From Chloroflexota bacterium (GTDB lineage Bacteria; Chloroflexota; Anaerolineae; Anaerolineales; Villigracilaceae): a stretch of DNA of 13,456 nucleotides. This document shows positions 1 to 5,954 of this stretch, in pieces. Position 1 is the stretch's first letter, and each line of letters opens with the position of its first letter. The notes beneath the pieces were generated by a model that saw nothing but the letters and a program-made list of their open reading frames with translations, had not been told where the DNA came from and made no database searches. Location of the stretch: assembly GCA_016191985.1 (NCBI GenBank), contig JACPVB010000236.1:1-13456 (forward strand), read 5' to 3'. Both the position numbers and the translations under genes were made by a program.

Positions 1-235
1 CATGCCTCCACTGCTTTGTACGGCTTATCGTCCTGTCTTTTCGGAGTATACTTCGCAGAACCGATAGACGGTTTCTGGCGTGAAAAATGAGCCCCGCTCT
101 TTCTTGGTGCACCCGACGTGTGGGAGTCGGCGCGATTTACAGGCATTTTTCTGGCTTCGGGCTTTTCCTACATCTCAAGCATTGTCCACGCCCGCGCGGT
201 TGATACCACGTGAAGGGATAGACAAAACAATTACA

Positions 236-242
236 AGAGAGG
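236..242 (+). promoter_or_regulatory. Ribosome binding site that decides the VOC start
   Basis: AGAGAGG, five bases before GTG 248. It supports a 140-residue protein rather than the 196-residue open frame from ATG 80. Confidence 0.6.
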
Positions 243-247
243 TGTTT

Positions 248-670
248 GTGAAACAATCCATTGTCCATATCGCGTTAGTTGTCAGAGACTATGATGAAGC
301 CATTGCTTTTTATACAAAGAAACTTCATTTTTTGCTTATCGAAGATACCTATCAGCCAGAACAAGATAAACGCTGGGTTGTAATTTCTCCGCCTGGCTCC
401 CATGGAACGACCCTACTTTTAGCCAGGGCATCCAAACCAGAACAGCAACCTTTTATAGGCAATCAAACAGGCGGGAGGGTGTTTCTATTTCTCAACACGG
501 ATGATTTCTGGCGTGATTACAACGAAATGGTTTCCAAAGGCATAAAGTTTGTAAGAGAGCCAAAAGAAGAGTCCTATGGACTGGTGGCCGTTTTTGAAGA
601 TCTGTATGGAAATTTATGGGATTTATTACAGATCAGTGCAAATCATCCACTGGCCGAACGGAATAGTTAA
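248..670 (+). CDS. VOC (glyoxalase/bleomycin-resistance fold) family protein
   Basis: Encodes 140 aa from a GTG start. The N-terminus (VHIALVVRDYDEAIAFYTKKL) has the strand-helix pattern that opens a VOC domain. The end carries the family's closing motif, FEDLYGNLWDLLQ (residues 116-128), with a possible metal-ligand His7 and His52 in GSHGTTLLL. One domain of this size is normal for small VOC proteins, which act as metal-dependent lyases, dioxygenases or antibiotic-binding proteins; the substrate cannot be read from sequence. The frame is open back to 80, but residues encoded by 80-247 do not resemble the family. AGAGAGG at 236-242 lies five bases before this GTG and fixes the start; GTG 242 is an in-frame alternative. 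Visibly more A+T-rich than the ser and chelatase genes, so possible transfer. No clear operon partner. Confidence 0.85.
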   Translation: MKQSIVHIALVVRDYDEAIAFYTKKLHFLLIEDTYQPEQDKRWVVISPPGSHGTTLLLARASKPEQQPFIGNQTGGRVFLFLNTDDFWRDYNEMVSKGIKFVREPKEESYGLVAVFEDLYGNLWDLLQISANHPLAERNS

Positions 671-708
671 TTACTCACTTTACACACAGACGAATTTTTT
701 GCCGAAAA

Positions 709-775
709 TTTTAACGCCAGGACGCCAGGACGCGAAGCTTTGATTCTCTTTGCACCTTTGCGCCTTCGCGTTAAA
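709..775. repeat. Imperfect inverted repeat, intergenic
   Basis: TTTAACG (710-716) is answered by CGTTAAA (769-775). Between them lie GACGCCAG/GACGCGAAG units on the left and TTTGCGCCTTCGCG on the right. From memory, the composition resembles degenerate intergenic repeats (variants of AACGCGAAGGCGCAAAG) seen in many bacterial genomes. It lies 39 bases after the VOC stop. No U-tract follows, so a terminator role is not supported. Confidence 0.45.
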
Positions 776-829
776 TATTTTAACCAGGGGATTAATCCTT
801 TGGGATAGGTAAAATGGTTCGGGTAGAAA

Positions 830-855
830 GCGACTGCCCCACAGGGCTTAGTCGC
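830..855. repeat. Hairpin-forming inverted repeat
   Basis: GCGACT-GCCC (830-839) pairs with GGGC-AGTCGC (844-847 and 850-855), with a four-base loop CACA and a two-base TT bulge. The ten base pairs are mostly G:C. There is no T run after it, so it is more likely an mRNA structure or repeat remnant than an intrinsic terminator. It lies between the VOC gene and the membrane protein. Confidence 0.4.
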
Positions 856-915
856 GGTTACGGGGCTATCTCGTGAAGTACTGATCCTGAGCAGGCGATA
901 CGTTTGTTGTCATTG

Positions 916-921
916 TATAAT
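916..921 (+). promoter_or_regulatory. Possible -10 box for the four-helix membrane protein
   Basis: Perfect TATAAT 27 bases before ATG 943. No convincing -35 is seen at the usual spacing. A transcript starting about seven bases downstream would begin at or near the ribosome binding site AGGAG (928-932). Confidence 0.35.
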
Positions 922-942
922 CGGCGCAGGAGAAAACAACGG

Positions 943-1458
943 ATGAAAAATCACCCCACCCCCATCATGTCAGCGATTCAGTCCATCGTTCCACCCCTGC
1001 TCCTAAGCTCCGCCAGTTTTATCTTTTGTATGCACTGGTTTCTGTTGATGGCAGATACGCTGGCTTCGGGAATCACATCGGAAGTGATCCCAACCCCTAT
1101 TATTTCGTCCATCATCGCGTATTACACGGTGGTTTTTGGGCCGATGACCTGGCTGATCAAGATCGTTATATTGGTTATGTTCCTGTCCATGACCCTGCAA
1201 TTGACCATCAAAACCATCCCCTGGTATATCCGCTACCTGATTTTTATTACCAACGCCCCACTCGTCTTCAATGGTGTTTTTTATATCATTCCACTTGTAG
1301 ACCAGTTTATTTTAAATACCGCCACACCAGAGACGCAATCCCAGATTGCGCGCACCGTTCACAGCGCGCATGTGATCTCAGCATATGGCACCGCTCTGAT
1401 GATCGCTTTACAGTTGTATATCGTCATCCGCCTGCAAAGGCAGGGGGAAGAGAAGTAA
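943..1458 (+). CDS. Four-helix integral membrane protein, unknown function
   Basis: Encodes 171 aa. Four hydrophobic segments at about residues 16-38, 68-88, 95-117 and 142-163 predict an integral cytoplasmic-membrane protein with a short basic/acidic tail (RLQRQGEEK). No catalytic or transport motif is recognised. ATG 943 is chosen because AGGAG lies at 928-932, nine bases upstream. The in-frame TTG at 904 would add residues like RRRRKQR that overlap the TATAAT box. A perfect 13-bp terminator follows at 1521-1556, so it is probably a single-gene transcript separate from the MFS exporter downstream. Other frames here are also open but have no ribosome binding site and look like shadows. Confidence 0.75.
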   Translation: MKNHPTPIMSAIQSIVPPLLLSSASFIFCMHWFLLMADTLASGITSEVIPTPIISSIIAYYTVVFGPMTWLIKIVILVMFLSMTLQLTIKTIPWYIRYLIFITNAPLVFNGVFYIIPLVDQFILNTATPETQSQIARTVHSAHVISAYGTALMIALQLYIVIRLQRQGEEK

Positions 1459-1520
1459 AACAGGATGATATCAAGCGAAGCCGTTTAATCGCCTGGGGAT
1501 GTTCCATGAATTGAGTTGAA

Positions 1521-1560
1521 GAAAAGACCTCTGCGTTTGAGTCCAGAGGTCTTTTCTTTC
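1521..1560 (+). terminator. Strong intrinsic terminator after the membrane protein gene
   Basis: GAAAAGACCTCTG (1521-1533) pairs perfectly with 1544-1556 around a ten-base loop, and the 3' arm runs into a T-rich tail. The A-rich 5' flank means it could also stop minus-strand transcription. Confidence 0.85.
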
Positions 1561-1614
1561 CCTTTTCCCATCTGGTGTATGATTGACCATCGTCATCACA
1601 TCTGAAAGGAAAGT

Positions 1615-3105
1615 ATGTCACGTAATCGAATCATCCTTGTCACGGCTGGGATCATGCTCAGCTTGTTCCTGGCTTCCATGGAGTCTACTGTGGTTGCCAC
1701 AGCCATGCCGACCATCGTCGGCCAACTGGGGGGATTGGAGCATTTCTCCTGGGTCTTCTCCGCCTATATGCTGGCTTCCACCACCACCGTTCCACTGTAC
1801 GGGAAACTTTCGGATATCTACGGGCGGCGAAAACTGTATGTCTTTGCAATGGCGCTCTTCCTGGCTGGCTCCATCCTGAGCGGACAGGCGCAAAGCATGA
1901 CGCAGCTGATCCTTGCGCGCGCCCTGCAGGGAGTTGGTGCAGGCGGGATCATGCCGCTGGCCTTCATCCTGATCGGTGAGATGTTCACGCTGGCGCAACG
2001 CGCCAAAATGCAGGGATTCTTCTCCGGCGTGTGGGGCGTTTCGTCTATTGCGGGGCCGCTGTTGGGCGGGTTCCTCGTAGACCAGCTCTCATGGCGCTGG
2101 ATATTCTACGTCAACATCATACCGGGTTTGCTTGCAGCGGCGTTGGTCGCTTTCGCATGGCGGGACCAGATCCAAAGTCAGGAAAGAGGCGCGGTGGATT
2201 ACATGGGGGCAGTGCTGTTATCTGCCAGTGTGATCGCACTTCTGCTTGGTCTAATGGACTTCGGCACATCCAGCAGTTGGATATTGATCGCCTTGTCTGT
2301 TGTATTATTCGCCGCGTTGACCTGGGTGGAAAGCCGCGCCGCGGACCCGATCCTGCCGATTTCACTTTTCCGCAGCGACCGATTGTTTTCCACATCCATC
2401 ACGCACGGCGTTTTCACTGGCTGGGCATTGTTCGGCAGCATTTCGTTCATCCCGCTCTTCGTGCAATCGGTGCTTGGCACGAGCGCAACTCAGGCGGGCA
2501 TCACCATCACTCCCCTTCTGCTGGGATGGGTTGCGGCGAGCATCATCGGCACGCGCCTCTTATTGAAAGTTGGATATCGCATGCTGGCGATCACTGGCAC
2601 ATCACTGCTTGTGATTGGCGCATTCTTCCTATCGCGCGTAGGAGCAGACACCGGCCAAACCCTGATGATGGTCTTTGTCACATTGATGGGCATCGGCATG
2701 GGATTTTCCATCCCGCCCTTTTTGATCGCCGTGCAGACCACCGTGGAACGCCGTCATCTCGGCACTGCCACGTCCACGATGCAATTCAGCCGTTCGATTG
2801 GTGGGACGATTGGTGTGAGCGTGATGGGCGCCGCGTTGAGCATCCGCCTCGCCTCGAACTTAAACGCCTCCGGTCTGGACCCTAAGCTTGTTTCGCAATT
2901 GCTCGATCCTTTGCCCGGTGCCCAGGCCGTTATTGATGAAAGCCTGCGCTTCGCAGTGGCAAACGCGATTCATTTGGTCTTTGTGATTGCCTTCGTCGCC
3001 GCCGCGCTTGGGCTGGTGATGACGCTCTTCGCGCCGCGCATCCATCTGACGGAGAAACCTTCGCCCAAAACTGAAGATATCCCAACTTCCATGAGCGCAG
3101 ATTAA
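1615..3105 (+). CDS. MFS transporter, DHA2 family (EmrB/QacA-like drug:H+ antiporter)
   Basis: Encodes 496 aa, the usual length for 14-helix DHA2 exporters. Motifs seen: motif D1-like LASMESTVVATAMPTI (about 19-34, with Glu23 where many members have Asp); motif A GKLSDIYGRRK (63-73) in the loop between helices 2 and 3; motif B ILARALQGVGAGGIMP (99-114), whose Arg102 is tied to proton coupling in the family; motif C GVWGVSSIAGPLLGG (138-152), the antiporter signature; and SWRWIFYVNIIPG (159-171). The family exports toxic compounds using the proton gradient; the substrate is not predictable. ATG 1615 has AAAGGA at 1605-1610. It stands alone after a strong terminator, and no adjacent regulator or membrane-fusion partner is visible. 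Its end (TEDIPTSMSAD) is a hydrophilic cytoplasmic tail. Confidence 0.92.
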   Translation: MSRNRIILVTAGIMLSLFLASMESTVVATAMPTIVGQLGGLEHFSWVFSAYMLASTTTVPLYGKLSDIYGRRKLYVFAMALFLAGSILSGQAQSMTQLILARALQGVGAGGIMPLAFILIGEMFTLAQRAKMQGFFSGVWGVSSIAGPLLGGFLVDQLSWRWIFYVNIIPGLLAAALVAFAWRDQIQSQERGAVDYMGAVLLSASVIALLLGLMDFGTSSSWILIALSVVLFAALTWVESRAADPILPISLFRSDRLFSTSITHGVFTGWALFGSISFIPLFVQSVLGTSATQAGITITPLLLGWVAASIIGTRLLLKVGYRMLAITGTSLLVIGAFFLSRVGADTGQTLMMVFVTLMGIGMGFSIPPFLIAVQTTVERRHLGTATSTMQFSRSIGGTIGVSVMGAALSIRLASNLNASGLDPKLVSQLLDPLPGAQAVIDESLRFAVANAIHLVFVIAFVAAALGLVMTLFAPRIHLTEKPSPKTEDIPTSMSAD

Positions 3106-3143
3106 ATTACCTCTCCTTTTTCTGGCAACCCTTCCCATGCTTA

Positions 3144-3322
3144 GAGAGTGTTTCTTAAAGGCTTTTTCGGACACGGACGGCACGGATTTCACTGACGCTT
3201 CGCGCACGGAAAAAACCTTTTTAAAAGTCCGCTCCATTCCGTGTTTTCCGTGAAATCTGTGCTGAGCCTGTCGAAGTATCCGTGTACAAAGATGAAACGA
3301 TCAGGACTTAAGAAACACTCTC
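3144..3322. mobile_element. MITE-like element, 179 bp, 15-bp perfect terminal inverted repeats
   Basis: GAGAGTGTTTCTTAA (3144-3158) is repeated as its exact reverse complement at 3308-3322. TTA lies directly outside both ends (3141-3143 and 3323-3325), as expected for a 3-bp target duplication. The interior has no gene but is itself roughly palindromic: ACACGGA, CACGGATTTCAC and CACGGAA on the left recur inverted on the right, with TGAGCCTGTCGA (3263-3274) as extra sequence. GAG ends with a TNA-type 3-bp duplication recall the IS1031 group of the IS5 family. That family assignment is inference. Confidence 0.65.
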
Positions 3323-3343
3323 TTAACCAAATTCTGCGAACGC

Positions 3344-3382
3344 TCAACGGATTTTATCCGTGCAGCCGTTAAAATCCGTTGA
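3344..3382. repeat. 13-bp perfect inverted repeat (hairpin)
   Basis: TCAACGGATTTTA (3344-3356) pairs with TAAAATCCGTTGA (3370-3382) around a 13-base loop. It sits just outside the MITE-like element and 54 bases before the zinc-ribbon gene. No T run follows on the plus strand, so it is not a convincing terminator for the MFS gene. Confidence 0.5.
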
Positions 3383-3436
3383 AGATACGGTTTGAATGCA
3401 AAGAGTTGGGCAAAAATTTCGCCAAAGGAAAGTAAT

Positions 3437-3673
3437 ATGAAACTGTGCAAATTTGGTTTTCATGAATGGACTTATGCCAACGAAGGGAAAACCCGCTCGT
3501 GTAGAAAATGTCGAAAAAAACAAGAACGCGCGGCCAAAGGCAAGTGGGTTGAAAGCCTCCCTGTAAAACAGACAGAAGATAAGACAAAAATTTGTCAGTG
3601 TCCGCGCGATTATACAATTTCAATCAGAACAAAGGTATGCCAACGATGTGGATTGCCCCGCCCATTACGATAA
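3437..3673 (+). CDS. Small cysteine-rich protein, putative double zinc ribbon
   Basis: Encodes 78 aa. Two possible metal sites: Cys4 and His9 with Cys22-x2-Cys25 (SCRKC), and Cys53-x-Cys55 with Cys68-x2-Cys71 (VCQRCG). The middle is basic and lysine-rich (RKKQERAAKGK), which would suit nucleic-acid or protein binding. The opening MKLCKFGFHEW..CRKC resembles short phage-type zinc-binding proteins (DUF1660-like), but I cannot assign a family firmly. Start ATG 3437 has AAAGGAAAG just upstream; the open frame extends to 3392 without a ribosome binding site. The stop is 53 bases before the hydrolase, same strand, so the two may be cotranscribed. A+T-rich compared with the surrounding core genes. 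Confidence 0.7.
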   Translation: MKLCKFGFHEWTYANEGKTRSCRKCRKKQERAAKGKWVESLPVKQTEDKTKICQCPRDYTISIRTKVCQRCGLPRPLR

Positions 3674-3707
3674 TCCCTTCGGGATGTGGGGCCTCTGCAA
3701 TCACGTT

Positions 3708-3726
3708 AAAAGGAAGCTGAATGTAA
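3708..3726 (+). promoter_or_regulatory. Ribosome binding site with start-stop (ATG TAA) before the hydrolase
   Basis: AAAAGGAAG (3708-3716) is followed by ATG TAA (3721-3726) and immediately by the in-frame ATG 3727. The first ATG is better spaced (4 bases) than the real start (10 bases), so a minimal start-stop reading could compete with translation of the hydrolase. Confidence 0.45.
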
Positions 3727-4362
3727 ATGGACGCAATTCTGATTCATGGAATGGGACGGAAGCCGATGGCGATGTCTATTTTGGCGGCGCGCTTGCTGGC
3801 GGCAGGGATTCGCCCCCATCTTTTTGGCTATATGGTCGCGCTTGAACGCTGGGATCATTGTGTTCAGCGCTATGAGCGATTTATTAACAGGCGGGTTAAA
3901 GAAAATGACTATATCATTATCGGGCATTCCCTTGGGACGGTTTTAACCCGCGCCGTTCTGCCAAGGTTAACCCACAAGCCAAAGGCATGTTTCTTTCTGG
4001 CCCCACCCACGCAGGTCTGCAAGGCGGCTCGCACCTTTGCCCATCGCCCGGTAGCCCGATTCTTTATTGGCAGAATGGGACAAGTGCTTGCCAGCGAAAC
4101 CTTCATGGAGTCACTGCCTGTGCCGGGCGTGCCCACCAAAATTTACGCGGGCATCGCAGGTCCGCGCGGACGTTACTCCCCCTTCGGAGATGAACCCAAT
4201 GACGGCCTGCTGATGGTACGCGAGACGCTTTTGCCGAACATCCCCACACAAGCCGTCCCTTCGCTCCATACCTTCATCATGAATTCAAAGATCGTCGCCC
4301 AGGATATTGTAAGAATCGCCAAATCAAATTCACTCTACGAATCAAAAGGCCTCCGAATTTAA
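3727..4362 (+). CDS. Alpha/beta-hydrolase (lipase/esterase-like)
   Basis: Encodes 211 aa. It shows the alpha/beta-hydrolase layout: first strand and oxyanion-hole motif ILIHGMGR (4-11), nucleophile elbow IIIGHSLG (63-70, Ser68), acid Asp159 in DEPNDGLLMV, and His181 in PSLHTFIMNS. The PNDGLL motif and compact size resemble lipase-like members that act on lipid or small ester substrates; the true substrate is unknown. No signal peptide is visible, so it is probably cytoplasmic. ATG 3727 is forced because the ATG six bases upstream is followed directly by TAA. It may form an operon with the zinc-ribbon gene. Its last codons lie inside the terminator stem shared with serC. Confidence 0.85.
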   Translation: MDAILIHGMGRKPMAMSILAARLLAAGIRPHLFGYMVALERWDHCVQRYERFINRRVKENDYIIIGHSLGTVLTRAVLPRLTHKPKACFFLAPPTQVCKAARTFAHRPVARFFIGRMGQVLASETFMESLPVPGVPTKIYAGIAGPRGRYSPFGDEPNDGLLMVRETLLPNIPTQAVPSLHTFIMNSKIVAQDIVRIAKSNSLYESKGLRI

Positions 4363-4378
4363 AACTCGGAGACCTTAC
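4344..4378. terminator. Bidirectional terminator between the hydrolase and serC
   Basis: AAGG-CTCCGA (4346-4349, 4351-4356) pairs with TCGGAG-CCTT (4366-4371, 4373-4376), with one C/A mismatch. The stem covers the last codons of the hydrolase. On the minus strand TTTT follows the stem, so it works best for serC. On the plus strand the tail is not T-rich. Confidence 0.6.
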
Positions 4379-4412
4379 TGCTCACTGATAACTGATCACT
4401 TCCCCACTGTCT

Positions 4413-5504
4413 TTAACCATTCTTCTTCTGGAAATCCTTCATAAACTTCACCAACTCCTGCGTGCCTTCCAAATCCATCGCATTGTAAATGGAAGCGCGC
4501 ATACCGCCGACGGAACGATGTCCCTTAAGGCCGATAAGGTTTTCCTTCTTGGCATCCTTGGCAAAGGTATCTTCCAGTTCCTCGCTCGGCAGGCGGAAGG
4601 GAACATTCATCAGCGAGCGGGCTTCGGGTTTGGCATGTCCGCGATAAAAGCCGCCGCTTTCGTCAATGGCGCCATAAACCAAATTTGCCTTGGCGCGATT
4701 ATTCTTTTCAACCGCCGCAAGGCCGCCCAATTTCTTCGCCCATTTGAAGACCAGCCCCACCATGTAAATGGCAAAGGATGGCGGAGTATTGTGCAACGAA
4801 CCGCTCGCAGCCAATGTTTTGTAATCCAACATCACGGGCAGGTTTTCAGGCACACGTTCGAGCATGTCATCGCGGATGATGACAATCGTTACACCCGAAG
4901 GCCCTGCGTTCTTTTGTGCGCCCGCATACAGCATCGCATATTTGGAAACATCAATCGGGCGGCTGATGAAGTCAGATGAAGTATCGCAAACCAGCGGCAC
5001 GCCCGCAGGCGGAGTTGGCTCGCTGAAATATTCCACGCCATGAATGGTCTCGTTGGATGTGAAATGCAGATACGCGGCCTTCGGGTCAAGATCGAGGCTG
5101 GCGGGAATGCAGTTGAACCCGTCCGCTTCGGTGTTGGCGGCAAGGTGCACTGCGCCAAGTTTTTTGGCTTCCTTTACCGCTGTCTTGCTCCACGAACCCG
5201 TCACAATGTAATCAGCAGACGCGCCCGCTGCACGCAGGTTCATCGGCAGCATCGCAAATTGCAAAGTCGCGCCGCCCTGCAAGAACATCACTTTATAGTT
5301 GGAGGGGATGCCAAGCAGTTCGCGCAAGTCCGCTTCGGCGGTTTGAATGACAGCCTCAAATTCCTTCGAGCGATGGCTGATCTCCATCACCGACATACCC
5401 GTCCCTTTGAAATTCAGCAATTCCGCCTGGGCTTCCTGCAAAACCTCCAACGGCAGAACGCCGGGACCGGGATTGAAATTATAGGCTCGCTTTAAATCTG
5501 ACAT
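4413..5504 (-). CDS. serC: Phosphoserine aminotransferase
   Basis: Encodes 363 aa, full length. It is a class V (fold type I) PLP aminotransferase converting 3-phosphohydroxypyruvate and glutamate to O-phosphoserine and 2-oxoglutarate in the cytoplasm; many members also serve pyridoxine synthesis. Seen: NFNPGPGVLP (9-18), the phosphate-binding region QGGATLQF (76-83), GSWSKTA (103-109), Asp174 in CDTSSDF, the PLP lysine Lys198 in AGAQKNAGPSG, HNTPPSFAIYMVG near 240-250, and the closing RASIYNAM motif. GGATLQF replaces the commoner GGASxQF. ATG 5504 has AGGAG (5513-5517 on the opposite strand) eight bases upstream. It diverges from serA across 450 bases; expression from the TATAAT promoter at 5628-5657 is likely. 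Confidence 0.97.
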   Translation of the reverse strand: MSDLKRAYNFNPGPGVLPLEVLQEAQAELLNFKGTGMSVMEISHRSKEFEAVIQTAEADLRELLGIPSNYKVMFLQGGATLQFAMLPMNLRAAGASADYIVTGSWSKTAVKEAKKLGAVHLAANTEADGFNCIPASLDLDPKAAYLHFTSNETIHGVEYFSEPTPPAGVPLVCDTSSDFISRPIDVSKYAMLYAGAQKNAGPSGVTIVIIRDDMLERVPENLPVMLDYKTLAASGSLHNTPPSFAIYMVGLVFKWAKKLGGLAAVEKNNRAKANLVYGAIDESGGFYRGHAKPEARSLMNVPFRLPSEELEDTFAKDAKKENLIGLKGHRSVGGMRASIYNAMDLEGTQELVKFMKDFQKKNG

Positions 5505-5627
5505 GAATGAAACTCCTGTTTTATGGAAAAATTTTTACGGCTCGTTCTGGACCGTTGAACTGATTCTGTTTCGAGAAATATTCCTTCCCCTGTGAGCGCA
5601 ACGCACTCCGGGCATTCTCATCACAGC

Positions 5628-5657
5628 ATTATATCTTTTTGTCAGACAAACCGACAA
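5628..5657 (-). promoter_or_regulatory. Likely sigma-70 promoter for serC
   Basis: Read on the minus strand: TTGTCG (5657-5652), 18 bases, then a perfect TATAAT (5633-5628). The expected start near 5621 would give a leader of about 115 bases. The -35 matches only four of six positions. Confidence 0.55.
5638..5650. promoter_or_regulatory. Palindrome, possible operator in the serC promoter
   Basis: TTTGTC-A-GACAAA, perfect six-base arms around one base. It lies inside the -10/-35 spacer of the serC promoter and 43 bases before the serA -35, a position where a bound repressor could control one or both directions. No regulator gene is seen in the window. Confidence 0.35.
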
Positions 5658-5692
5658 GAACAATCGGTACGATTCCATACTGATATACATCG

Positions 5693-5721
5693 TTGACAAA
5701 GGTTTTTCTCGTTGTTAGAAT
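5693..5721 (+). promoter_or_regulatory. Strong sigma-70 promoter for serA
   Basis: Perfect TTGACA (5693-5698), 17-base spacer, TAGAAT (5716-5721). The predicted start near 5728 gives a long leader of about 225 bases before serA, containing a hairpin and a MITE-like insertion. Confidence 0.75.
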
Positions 5722-5748
5722 GACAGCCGTGTTGAACCCGTCTCTTCA

Positions 5749-5786
5749 AACAGGAATTCCGCCGGTTCTTCGGTTGGGTTCCTGTT
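5749..5786 (+). repeat. Hairpin in the serA leader
   Basis: AACAGGAA (5749-5756) pairs with TTCCTGTT (5779-5786), extended by two G:U pairs and one C:G, and a small inner CCG/CGG stem is possible. It is followed by ATTAATTT, so it could act as a weak attenuator or just as leader structure. It lies before the 9-bp direct repeat and is not part of the insertion. Confidence 0.4.
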
Positions 5787-5796
5787 ATTAATTTCC

Positions 5797-5931
5797 AGTC
5801 ATGTACCGCACACTTGCCCTGGGCAGTGCCAGGGAGATTTATCTTGCCACTCATTTGTTTTTTGCAATCCACAAGCGCAAAGTGAACTTCCCTGGCACCG
5901 CCCGCCAGGGCAGGTGTGCGGTACAAATAAC
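5797..5931. mobile_element. MITE-like palindromic insertion in the serA leader, about 135 bp
   Basis: TGTACCGCACAC (5802-5813) is matched inverted by GTGTGCGGTACA (5914-5925). The arms extend inward through TGCCCTGG and GTGCCAGGGA with one substitution each and a four-base difference, giving about 34-37 bases per arm. The perfect 9-bp direct repeat TTAATTTCC flanks it (5788-5796 and 5932-5940), as expected of a target-site duplication. No coding frame inside looks real. The transposase family is unknown; several families make 9-bp duplications. The ends outside the core (AGTCA and AATAAC) are only loosely complementary, so the exact boundaries are uncertain. Confidence 0.6.
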
Positions 5932-5954
5932 TTAATTTCCTCAGGAGAATTTCG

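Noticed and set aside
25..174. Open minus-strand frame of 49 codons (ending FCEVYSEKTGR)
   Set aside because: Plausible composition, perhaps a gene remnant, but there is no start codon, no ribosome binding site and no family I can name.
80..247. N-terminal extension of the VOC protein (56 residues)
   Set aside because: It does not resemble a VOC domain or signal peptide, and a good ribosome binding site precedes GTG 248.
876..900. Possible third copy of the TGAGCCTGTCGA repeat (CTGATCCTGAGCAGGCGA)
   Set aside because: The match is too weak to count as the same element.
1026..1514. Alternative plus-strand ORF of 162 residues inside the four-helix membrane protein gene
   Set aside because: His/Arg/Asp-rich shadow translation without a ribosome binding site; the overlapping frame gives a coherent membrane protein.
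2031..2885. 284-residue ORF within the MFS gene
   Set aside because: Frame shadow of a well-supported transporter; composition is His/Arg-rich and no motif is seen.
3673..3685. ATCCC-TTC-GGGAT hairpin after the zinc-ribbon gene as a terminator
   Set aside because: Only five pairs and no T run; the hydrolase follows closely and is probably cotranscribed.
4378..4402. CACTGATAACTGATCACT near the serC 3' end as an operator or repeat
   Set aside because: Partly self-repeating, but it lies between two gene ends and shows no clean symmetry.
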